Source: Chloroflexota bacterium (GTDB taxonomy: Bacteria > Chloroflexota > UBA5177 > JANWHV01). From it: a stretch of 8,980 nt of DNA. The stretch is taken from positions 1 to 8,980 of the forward strand of contig JAICHN010000207.1 of the NCBI GenBank assembly GCA_025924845.1, read 5' to 3'. Under the pieces are notes generated by a model. It was not told the origin of the DNA and did not search any database. It was given only the letters and a program-made list of their open reading frames with translations. Shown here piece after piece: positions 1-5,700 of the stretch. Position 1 is the first letter of the stretch. Each line of letters begins with the position of its first letter. The translations under genes were made by a program, and so were the position numbers.

Positions 1-83
1 AGTCCCCGGCTTATCACCCTACAACCTACCCTGCCTCCCGGCCGCGGCCGGAAGTCAACCCCCTACTTCGCCCCTCCGCGGAT

Positions 84-1499
84 TCAGGCCCGGTACCCTC
101 CAAGTTTTGCGGCCATTCTTGCCCAAGCGTGCTGTTCCTCGTAGGCCCGTCCTAACCGAAAGAGGGTGCCTTCGCCGAACGGCCGGCCCAGCAGTTGAAA
201 ACCGATCGGCAAGCCGGCGGCGGAAAAACCGCAGGGCACGGTGAGCGCGGGCAACCCGGTCAGGTTCGCCGCGATCATCAGGTTGAGGGCGGCGCTGATC
301 GCATCCTCGTCGCTCTGGTCCATTGAGGCGGCGTGGTCCATCGGCACGGTCGTGGTGGGGGAGGTTGGGGAAATCAGCGCATCAAGGCGCTGGGCGCGGA
401 AGAGGTCGCGCACCATGCGCCGGATCACGGTACGAACGCGTTGCGCCTTGACGTAATGGGCGGCGGGAACGAGTTCGCCCAGTTCGAACATGACGCGGGT
501 CGCCGGATCGAGATCGCTGCCCCGCTCACGGAGGACGCGCCCGTGGTTGGCGCTCGCGTCCGCCAGGAGAATGGTCACTCCCACCGTGCTCATCAGTTCC
601 GCTGCCGGCAGATCCACCTCCACGATCCGGGCGCCCAGGGCCGCCAACTCCCGCACCACCACATCCACGGCGCTGCGTACTTCGGGTTGGACCTGGTCGC
701 CGGGGAAGGCGCGCTGCACGCCGATGCCAAGCCGATCGATGCCGCCTTCCATGCTCGTCCGATAGCTTTCGGTCGGCACGGCGATGCTTCCGGCGTCCCG
801 TGCATCATAGCCGGCCAGGGCCTGGAGCAGAATGGCGGCATCCTCCACCGTCCTGGTAATCGGCCCCACACTATCGAGCGAGGGACTGAGCGGCACCACG
901 CCAAAGCGGCTCACCAGGCCGAAGGTTGGTTTGAGGCCAACCAGGCCGTGCAGGGAGGCCGGCTCGCGGATCGAACCGCCGGTGTCGGTGCCGATAGCGC
1001 CGAACGCCGAGCGCGCCGCCACGGCGGCCCCCGAGCCGGCGCTCGATCCACCCGGATAACATTCGACGTTCCAGGCATTGCGCGTGGGCGGAACGTTCAC
1101 GCCGTAGGCGAACTCATGGGTAACCGTTTTGCCGATCATTATCGCCCCGGCCGCGTGCAGGCGCTCCACCACCGCCGCGTTGTAAGGTGGGATGAAACCG
1201 GCCATGGCCCGCGAGCCGGCTTCGGTGCGGATACCCTCGGTAAAGCAGATGTCCTTGACCCCGATCGGGATGCCGTGAAGCGGCCCGCGACTCCGCCCCT
1301 CCGCCGTCTCCCGATCCAGCCTACGCGCCTCGGCGCGGGCCTGCTCGGCCAGGACCAACGTGTAGGCATGGATGAGCGGCTCCGTTTCCGTGATCCGCCG
1401 CAAGGTCGCCTCGACCAGTTCAAGAGCCGAGATCGATCGGCTCGCGATCAGTGCCCCGGCTTCGCCGATCGATAGGAATGCCGTCTCATCGCCCTCCAT
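84..1499 (-). CDS. Amidase-signature family hydrolase (GatA/AtzE-like)
   Basis: This 471-residue protein belongs to the amidase signature (AS) family, cytoplasmic enzymes that hydrolyse or transfer amide nitrogen with a Ser-cisSer-Lys triad. All three residues are visible: Lys82 in GIPIGVKD, the cis-Ser152 in PGGSSAGSG, and nucleophile Ser176 in DTGGSIREPA. The C-terminal NLTGLPALTVPCGF and GLPIGFQLLGRPF stretches are also typical of the family, and the length is normal. The ATG at 1499 is preferred over an in-frame ATG at 1520 because a GGAGG lies 7 nt upstream of it. The gene starts 35 bp after the stop of a GatC-like gene, so the two are probably one operon. AS enzymes paired with a small GatC-like partner include GatA in tRNA amidation and AtzE in cyanuric acid catabolism. 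No gatB is adjacent, so a stand-alone amidase or biuret-type hydrolase is more likely than the tRNA enzyme. The substrate cannot be read from the sequence. Confidence 0.93.
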   Translation of the reverse strand: MEGDETAFLSIGEAGALIASRSISALELVEATLRRITETEPLIHAYTLVLAEQARAEARRLDRETAEGRSRGPLHGIPIGVKDICFTEGIRTEAGSRAMAGFIPPYNAAVVERLHAAGAIMIGKTVTHEFAYGVNVPPTRNAWNVECYPGGSSAGSGAAVAARSAFGAIGTDTGGSIREPASLHGLVGLKPTFGLVSRFGVVPLSPSLDSVGPITRTVEDAAILLQALAGYDARDAGSIAVPTESYRTSMEGGIDRLGIGVQRAFPGDQVQPEVRSAVDVVVRELAALGARIVEVDLPAAELMSTVGVTILLADASANHGRVLRERGSDLDPATRVMFELGELVPAAHYVKAQRVRTVIRRMVRDLFRAQRLDALISPTSPTTTVPMDHAASMDQSDEDAISAALNLMIAANLTGLPALTVPCGFSAAGLPIGFQLLGRPFGEGTLFRLGRAYEEQHAWARMAAKLGGYRA

Positions 1500-1506
1500 G
1501 TATCGG

Positions 1507-1511
1507 CCTCC
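1507..1511 (-). promoter_or_regulatory. Ribosome binding site that fixes the amidase start
   Basis: On the minus strand this reads GGAGG, followed by a 7-nt spacer and the ATG at 1499-1497. The upstream in-frame ATG at 1520 would place this site inside the coding region, so the shorter protein is favoured. Confidence 0.75.
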
Positions 1512-1534
1512 GCCCCTCAAGAGTGGGGGAAATA

Positions 1535-1759
1535 TTATAGGGCTTCCTCATCGTCCCAGCGGGGGTCGAACGTCTCGATCGGATCCACGCCGTCGAGATT
1601 CAAGCGATCGAGCAGGGCAATGGATGCAAGCTGATCGGTGAGCGCGGTCGCCAGGGGGGCGACATCCTCGGCGGGCAGGGTTAATCCAACCAGACGGCTC
1701 AGCGTCTCCACGGTGGCGGCGCTGATCGGCGGCGCCTTGCTTTGTCGAATGTAGGCCAT
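1535..1759 (-). CDS. Small GatC-like subunit (GatC/AtzG type)
   Basis: This 74-residue protein resembles GatC, the small subunit that wraps around GatA in the tRNA-dependent amidotransferase. The TVETLSRLVGLTLP helix, the following amphipathic helix (about residues 30-50) and the tail DGVDPIETFDPRWDD fit the GatC pattern, in which a helical pair precedes a proline-rich belt. It is shorter than a usual GatC (about 95 residues). A GGAGG 6 nt upstream of the ATG gives a strong start. It lies immediately upstream of the amidase in the same direction, so it is probably that enzyme's stabilising partner, as AtzG is for AtzE. It could instead be a true GatC. The missing gatB argues against that but does not exclude it, since gat genes are often scattered. 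The stop codon is TAA. Confidence 0.8.
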   Translation of the reverse strand: MAYIRQSKAPPISAATVETLSRLVGLTLPAEDVAPLATALTDQLASIALLDRLNLDGVDPIETFDPRWDDEEAL

Positions 1760-1807
1760 GGCATTCCTCCCCGGATGAGCGTAACCTACTTTTTCCCGTC
1801 ACGTGTA

Positions 1808-1824
1808 TTAACGTTGCGCGTTAA
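1808..1824. promoter_or_regulatory. Candidate operator palindrome
   Basis: TTAACG and CGTTAA form a perfect 6-bp dyad around a 5-nt spacer. It ends 6 bp before the -35 box of the rightward promoter and lies 49 bp from the start of the divergent GatC-like gene. Size and placement fit a binding site for a dimeric regulator, such as the LacI or GntR-type proteins that often control CUT1 sugar-import genes. The regulator itself is not in the window, so the family assignment is a guess. Confidence 0.4.
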
Positions 1825-1830
1825 CCGACA

Positions 1831-1859
1831 TTGACACCGGCCAAACCCGATGCTAACCT
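1831..1859 (+). promoter_or_regulatory. Sigma70-type promoter for the transporter operon
   Basis: A perfect TTGACA (1831-1836) is followed after exactly 17 nt by TAACCT (1854-1859). A TG one base before the hexamer (1851-1852) makes an extended -10. The -10 hexamer matches the TATAAT consensus at three positions, including the key first two and last. Transcription would begin near 1866, leaving a leader of about 220 nt before the binding-protein ATG. This position also rules out translation from the upstream open frame. Confidence 0.6.
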
Positions 1860-2005
1860 CCCTCTGTATCGATTTGCCGGCCGGCGTGGCGTCCCGCGCC
1901 GCGCCGTGCTCCGCCCCTTCCCATGCTGCTTTTTCACGCAGCGTGGTTTGCCGCGGTCCCGCCGACCGGGGACCCTCCGGCTGATGCGTGGTAGGGACGA
2001 ACGGC

Positions 2006-2052
2006 CTCGGCCGGGTGTGTCGGTGCCTGGGCTCCAAACACTGCCGGCCGAG
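2006..2052 (+). promoter_or_regulatory. Leader stem-loop before the binding-protein gene
   Basis: CTCGGCCGG (2006-2014) pairs perfectly with CCGGCCGAG (2044-2052) across a 29-nt loop that holds a short GTGT/ACAC pairing. The stem ends 36 nt before the ATG and is followed by only three T residues, so it is weak as an intrinsic terminator. It may stabilise the leader or act in attenuation. In a GC-rich genome chance pairing is a real alternative. Confidence 0.3.
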
Positions 2053-2088
2053 TTTGCACTACAGAGCGGAAAGGATAGAGATCCCGGG

Positions 2089-3468
2089 ATGACCGTCTCG
2101 CACGGAGGACCCCTCATTGGCCGCGTGCTACGTGGCGCGATCGTCGCCGCGCTGGTTGTCCTGGGGCCGATCGGAGGAACCACCACGGCCCGGCCCGCCG
2201 CTGCTTCGTCCGCCACGTTGCACATCTGGTACGGCAGCGACGACCCGACCGAGCAGGCTTGGGCCGGCGATCTGGCCAACCGCTTCGCCGCGACACACGC
2301 TTCGATCAAGATCCAATTCTCCTTCTACGATCTCGACGATATGAACGACAAGACCCAGTTGGCGCTCAACACCGGTAACCCGCCCGATCTGATCTACAGT
2401 ACGCCGCGCGGACCCGGCCTTCCGTCCTACGTGCATGCCGAAAAGTTGCTCGATCTCACGGCCGAGGCGCGCAAGCGCGGCTGGGCAGGCCAACTACGGC
2501 CCGGACTGTTGACCGGGTACAACGATCTGCTCGACGCGGCGGGCGCGCCGGCCGACGCCGGCAAGGTCTATGCCGTGCCCTATCTACTGGCGGCGGACGG
2601 CGTGCTCTACAACAAGGATATCTTTAACCGTCTCCATCTCCAGGTGCCCAAAACAATGGGGCAATTCACTGCCCTCTTGCCTCGCCTCAAACAGGCGGGC
2701 TATACACCGCTGGGTTTCGGCAACGAGGATGCCTGGGTTGGCGATGCCTGGTATCTGGCGCTTCTGAACGCACGGCTTGGCCCCACCGCCTTGCGGCCGG
2801 CGCTGCGCCTTGCCCCGGCGTTCAGTTTCGCCGCCCCACCCTTCCGCCAGGCAGCGGCAACCTTGCAGGACTGGGCCAGGGCAGGCTACTTTAGCCCGCG
2901 CTTCGGCGGCCTCGATCCACAGGAGGCGATCGAGGACTTCTTCGCGGCCGGCCGTACTGCCATGCAGTTGGTATCAAGTACCGAGGGTTCGCAGATTCTC
3001 ACCGAGGCGAACGACGACGACAGTAAGGCCAGGAACGTGGGCCTATTCGCCTTTCCCGCCGCTACCGGACGGCAACCGGTGATGGTCTGGGACGGCTACA
3101 CCGGCTGGGCTATTCCCCGCGCCTCCCACAACCAAGCCGCCGCGCTGGACTTCATCGATTTCGCCCTTTCCGCGTCCACGGCAAACACCTTGCTGGCCCA
3201 CGGCCTCCTTCCGGCACGCCGGATCAATCCCGCCGCGAAGACCGCCGCGCCGTTCCAGCACGAGTACCTTACTGCCCTCGCCTCGGCCCGGCAGGGCGTC
3301 TTCCTGGATGCGGCGCCCATTCCCAACTTCCTGGCCACGATGGAAGCGCAGCTTCAACAGTTGTTGGCCGGGAAGGAGAGCCCGACCGCGTTGACCCATA
3401 CCTTGCAGTCCGCCTACGCTTCACATGGGCGCACGGCTCGGTTCGCCGATACGGACGGTGAGTTTTAA
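2089..3468 (+). CDS. ABC transporter extracellular solute-binding protein (family 1, CUT1 type)
   Basis: This 459-residue secreted receptor captures a solute and delivers it to the permease encoded next. Residues 1-40 form a signal peptide: a basic start (R12, R15), a hydrophobic core at about 16-30, and an Ala-rich cleavage region near ARPAAASS. The mature part follows family 1 binding proteins (UgpB/MalE-like): ATLHIWYGSDD at the first strand, NPPDLIYS near 97-104, the hinge-like YAVPYLLAADGVLYNKDIF at 161-179, DFFAAGRTAMQ near 283-293, and GWAIPRASHNQAAALDFIDF near 339-358. Length is normal. No cysteine occurs at the cleavage site or in the mature protein, so it is not a lipoprotein, which is odd if the host has a single membrane. 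The chosen ATG lies 13 nt after an AAAGGA, a long spacing. A GTG at 2125 with GGAGGA upstream is a possible alternative start. The ligand may be a sugar, polyol or glycerophosphodiester and is not determined. Confidence 0.9.
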   Translation: MTVSHGGPLIGRVLRGAIVAALVVLGPIGGTTTARPAAASSATLHIWYGSDDPTEQAWAGDLANRFAATHASIKIQFSFYDLDDMNDKTQLALNTGNPPDLIYSTPRGPGLPSYVHAEKLLDLTAEARKRGWAGQLRPGLLTGYNDLLDAAGAPADAGKVYAVPYLLAADGVLYNKDIFNRLHLQVPKTMGQFTALLPRLKQAGYTPLGFGNEDAWVGDAWYLALLNARLGPTALRPALRLAPAFSFAAPPFRQAAATLQDWARAGYFSPRFGGLDPQEAIEDFFAAGRTAMQLVSSTEGSQILTEANDDDSKARNVGLFAFPAATGRQPVMVWDGYTGWAIPRASHNQAAALDFIDFALSASTANTLLAHGLLPARRINPAAKTAAPFQHEYLTALASARQGVFLDAAPIPNFLATMEAQLQQLLAGKESPTALTHTLQSAYASHGRTARFADTDGEF

Positions 3469-3498
3469 GCATACTCGCACACAGGGCGCGGAGCGGAT

Positions 3499-5241
3499 GT
3501 GACCACGATTCGGTTGCCCATACGCCCCGCCGCCTCGATTCGACGCCTTGCCGCCGCGCTGTACATCGGACCGTCCGCCGTTGTCTATGGATTGTTCATA
3601 CTATGGCCGCTGTGGCGGGTGCTGATCCTCTCGTTCGAACGCTGGGACGGCTACGGCCCGTCGAGCTTCATCGGATTTGCCAACTATGGGACGCTGTGGT
3701 CGGACCCGGGATTCGCGAGCGAACTGCGCCATAGCCTGCTCTGGTTCGCCGTAGCCCTGGTCGTTCCCGTGCTGCTGGGCCTGGGTCTGGCCCTGCTCGC
3801 CACGCGGGCGCCCGCCTGGGTCGCGGGGATCGCTCGTGCTCTTCTCCTGGTGCCGCTCCTCTTGCCGAGCGCGGTGATCGCGGTAACCTGGAAGCTGATC
3901 TACACGCCGCTGCACGGCATGTTGAACAGCCTGCTTGGCGCGGTTGGCCTTGGCGCGTGGAAGCAGGATTGGCTGGGCGATCCCAACCTGGCCCTTGGCT
4001 CGTTACTCGTGCCGGCCGTCTGGGCCTCGTACGGGTTGAGCCTCCTGGTCTTCGGCGCCGCGCTCGCCATGATCGGGCGGGAGACCTGGGAGGCGGCCAC
4101 GCTGGATGGGGCGGGCGCTTGGGCGCGGTTCCGCTACCTCACCCTGCCCCAAACTCGCCATGTGCTTCCCCTCGCCGTGGTGGCCACGGCCCTATGCGCC
4201 GTTCCGTCATTCGATCTGGTCACCCTGCTGACGAACGGGGGGCCGGGCTACGCCACCACGACGATCGAGCTCGACATGGAAGGGCGGGCCTTTGGCCTGG
4301 GGCAGGTTGGGCTGGGCGCGGCCCTGGCCTGCGTGGGGGCGTTGTTCGGCCTGGCGCTCAGCGGAGTGGCGCTGCTCGTGGCCCGCGGCTACGAGCAAGG
4401 GAGTGATGACGATTTCGGCGCGTCGCGTGCCGGCGGTCGGCGAGCCCGAGGGTCGGGGCGCTGGACGCCGACCCTCGGGCTCGTCGTGGTCACGCTGCTG
4501 ATCCTCAGCCCCGTCCTATGGTTGGTCATCCGCTCGACCCAGATGGACCAGGGCGAAAGCGGTGTATGGGCCAACGTGCGTACCGTGTGGTCCGCCGGCT
4601 TCGGGAAGGCGTTCGTGACCAGCGCCCTGATCGGCGTCATCGTCGCCCTCGGGACCGTGATCCTGGCCCTGCCCGCCGCCTTCGCGCTCCAGCGCACCCG
4701 AAGCAGGGCGCTGCGGGTAGGCGCGGCGGTGGTTCTGGCGGTGGGTCTGTTTCAGCCCATCGAGGTCTTGATCATCCCGCTGTTCACCCTGCTTCGCGAT
4801 CTGGGACTGCTGAACACGGCTGCGGGGGTGATCCTGCCCGAGATCGGCCGCGCCGTTCCGCCGGCGGTATTGCTGCTCTGGGGGGCGCTCCGCGCCCTAC
4901 CGATATCCGTACTGGAGGCCGCCGAGGTAGATGGAGCGTCACCGCGCCGGATCCTGTGGTTTGTCGCGCTGCCCCTGGCAACGCCGATGCTGCTGATTGT
5001 GGCACTGTGGTCGTTTCTCTGGAGTTGGGGCGAATATCTGTTGCCGACCATCGTGATCCAGGATGACAGTCTGCAGACGGTGCCGGTCGAACTAGGGTAC
5101 TTCATGGGCCGGATGGATACGCAATACGCGCTGATCGCGACCGGCGCCCTCCTTGCCGCCGCCCCCCTGCTGATCGCCTACGGCGCGGGCTACGGCGTGT
5201 TTCGGATCGGCCTGCGTCGATTGCGCTCGACCGTGGTATAA
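3499..5241 (+). CDS. Fused two-domain ABC sugar-type permease (MalF-MalG / UgpA-UgpE fusion)
   Basis: This 580-residue integral membrane protein carries both permease halves of a CUT1-type importer in one chain. The first half (about 1-297) and second half (about 323-580) each have about six hydrophobic segments. Each also has its own EAA coupling loop for the ATPase: EAATLDGAGAWARF at 198-211 and EAAEVDGASPRRIL at 473-486, both ending in LP. A polar linker rich in Gly, Asp and Arg (298-322) joins them. CUT1 permeases are normally two proteins of about 300 residues each. Fused permeases are standard in iron and thiamine importers but less usual here. The GTG start has GGAG 5 nt upstream and lies 30 bp after the binding-protein stop, so the two form an operon. 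No ATPase gene follows, which suggests a shared MsmX/UgpC-like ATPase encoded elsewhere. An out-of-frame TGATG at 4404-4408 inside the linker could be a relic of a gene boundary. Confidence 0.92.
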   Translation: MTTIRLPIRPAASIRRLAAALYIGPSAVVYGLFILWPLWRVLILSFERWDGYGPSSFIGFANYGTLWSDPGFASELRHSLLWFAVALVVPVLLGLGLALLATRAPAWVAGIARALLLVPLLLPSAVIAVTWKLIYTPLHGMLNSLLGAVGLGAWKQDWLGDPNLALGSLLVPAVWASYGLSLLVFGAALAMIGRETWEAATLDGAGAWARFRYLTLPQTRHVLPLAVVATALCAVPSFDLVTLLTNGGPGYATTTIELDMEGRAFGLGQVGLGAALACVGALFGLALSGVALLVARGYEQGSDDDFGASRAGGRRARGSGRWTPTLGLVVVTLLILSPVLWLVIRSTQMDQGESGVWANVRTVWSAGFGKAFVTSALIGVIVALGTVILALPAAFALQRTRSRALRVGAAVVLAVGLFQPIEVLIIPLFTLLRDLGLLNTAAGVILPEIGRAVPPAVLLLWGALRALPISVLEAAEVDGASPRRILWFVALPLATPMLLIVALWSFLWSWGEYLLPTIVIQDDSLQTVPVELGYFMGRMDTQYALIATGALLAAAPLLIAYGAGYGVFRIGLRRLRSTVV

Positions 5242-5315
5242 CACACCACACATACCCATGGCTTGATAAGCAAACTTATTGGGGCGTGCCTCAACGTTTG
5301 TGGCCGAGGCCGCAA

Positions 5316-5431
5316 TTTAGGGGTGCGGGTCTCCAGGCCCGCCGTCGCTACCGGCCCGCTGCCGCGGATCGTGCTACCCGAATGACGATCCACCGTCGAA
5401 CCAGGCGGGTCTGGAGACTCGCGCTTCTAAA
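5316..5431 (+). repeat. Long inverted repeat with 28-bp stem (MITE-like or structured RNA)
   Basis: Arms 5316-5343 and 5404-5431 are reverse complements at 23 of 28 positions. All five differences become G.U pairs in plus-strand RNA, so the stem is unbroken there. The arms share the core GTCTCCAG and its complement CTGGAGAC. The 60-nt interior holds a second perfect 7-bp hairpin (GGATCGT 5366-5372 with ACGATCC 5385-5391). The left arm begins 75 bp after the permease stop. No T-tract follows on either strand, so it is not a normal terminator. Outer flanks show no clear target duplication. It could be a small non-autonomous repeat element, a 3' UTR structure or a small RNA. Confidence 0.7.
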
Positions 5432-5486
5432 AACAAGCATGCCGGCACAAACGCGAGGTACGCTCGAGGAAGATCCGCCCCGCGCT

Positions 5487-5510
5487 TATACTCGGCTCCT
5501 CCGATATACT
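5487..5510 (+). promoter_or_regulatory. Two -10-like TATACT hexamers upstream of the arylsulfotransferase gene
   Basis: TATACT occurs at 5487-5492 and again at 5505-5510, each matching five of six positions of TATAAT. Neither has a recognisable -35 box at 16-18 nt or an extended TG motif. If the second is used, transcription would start near 5517 and give a leader of about 185 nt. These AT-rich hexamers stand out in GC-rich surroundings, but the promoter call is tentative. Confidence 0.3.
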
Positions 5511-5593
5511 GCTGTAGTGGGTGCGGGATAGCGGAGGGAGTACGCGCGCGGCGCAACGATGGCCAAACTGCTCGATGGGCGGGTTTCTCTCAG

Positions 5594-5669
5594 ACGCGGC
5601 AATACGGCTCAGCGCGTGGACGCGGGGCTCTAAAAGCCGACGGCACGGCTGCCGTCTTTCTCGCCGCGT
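5594..5669 (+). promoter_or_regulatory. Candidate branched leader RNA before the arylsulfotransferase gene
   Basis: ACGCGGC (5594-5600) pairs perfectly with GCCGCGT (5663-5669), closing a domain with two internal arms. One is CGGCT/AGCCG (5605-5609 with 5635-5639), capped by CGCG-TGGA-CGCG (5613-5624). The other is GACGGCA/TGCCGTC (5639-5645 with 5650-5656), so the two share base 5639. The same AGCCG can instead pair with a second CGGCT at 5646-5650, which would open the last hairpin. The domain ends 19 nt before the Shine-Dalgarno site. It matches no riboswitch consensus I recognise. Confidence 0.35.
5639..5662 (+). terminator. Terminator-like hairpin in the leader
   Basis: A perfect 7-bp GC-rich stem (GACGGCA and TGCCGTC) with a 4-nt CGGC loop is followed by TTTCTC. 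The stem suits an intrinsic terminator but the T-tract is short and broken. Its position about 45 bp before the next gene fits either the end of a short upstream transcript or an attenuator. Confidence 0.3.
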
Positions 5670-5688
5670 AGAATAATCCGAGTCAAGC

Positions 5689-5695
5689 AGGAGGT
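5689..5695 (+). promoter_or_regulatory. Strong ribosome binding site fixing a GTG start
   Basis: AGGAGGT is followed by a 6-nt spacer (counted from the last G of AGGAGG) and the GTG at 5701. This is close to the ideal Shine-Dalgarno sequence and spacing, and it decides the start over the internal ATG codons further downstream. Confidence 0.8.
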
Positions 5696-5700
5696 CGGTA

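Larger units (their letters stand above)
1760..2088. other. Divergent intergenic region between GatC-like gene and transporter operon
   Basis: No protein-coding gene is supported in this 329-bp stretch. The binding-protein reading frame stays open upstream to about 1831, but that part overlaps the promoter and has no binding-protein character, so it is probably untranslated. The region holds a TTAACG-N5-CGTTAA dyad, a rightward promoter, and about 220 nt of transcribed leader with a 9-bp stem near its end and a smaller GGTCCC/GGGACC stem at 1955-1974. No convincing minus-strand promoter for the GatC-like gene was found. Confidence 0.6.
5242..5700. other. Structured intergenic region between the permease and arylsulfotransferase genes
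   Basis: No protein-coding gene is well supported in this 459-bp stretch. Reading left to right, it holds a weak AT-rich hairpin (5265-5280, no T-tract), a long inverted repeat (5316-5431), two TATACT hexamers (5487-5510) partly inside an imperfect CCTCCG/CGGAGG dyad (5498-5537), a possible 24-codon ORF (5559-5633) without a well-spaced ribosome site, and a branched fold ending in a terminator-like hairpin (5594-5669). No tRNA and no known riboswitch consensus was recognised. Confidence 0.6.

Noticed and set aside
38..51. Perfect 14-bp palindrome CCGGCCGCGGCCGG after the amidase stop
   Set aside because: It could form a small hairpin, but no T-tract follows on the minus strand, and such GC palindromes are common by chance in this composition. 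It is not a supported terminator.
333..1475. 380-codon open frame on the plus strand, opposite the amidase
   Set aside because: It is antisense to a well-supported amidase with an intact catalytic triad. The translation is rich in His, Arg and Gly with no domain, as expected of a shadow frame in GC-rich DNA.
1923..1994. 23-codon ORF in the transporter leader
   Set aside because: There is no purine-rich ribosome site before the ATG, and neither the sequence nor the spacing to the gene suggests a leader peptide.
1831..2088. In-frame upstream extension of the solute-binding protein (86 codons)
   Set aside because: It begins inside the -35 box of the promoter, lacks a ribosome site, and would put a basic, Cys- and Pro-rich stretch before a normal signal peptide.
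5265..5280. AT-rich hairpin GATAAG-CAAA-CTTATT after the permease stop
   Set aside because: The 6-bp stem is weak, includes a G.T pair and is followed by GGGG rather than T residues, so it is not an intrinsic terminator.
5580..5670. Resemblance to a cyclic-di-GMP (GEMM-I) riboswitch from the GGACGC and ACGGC-hairpin elements
   Set aside because: The conserved GGGCAAACC and CGCAAAGCC segments and the tetraloop-receptor arrangement are missing, so the likeness is superficial.
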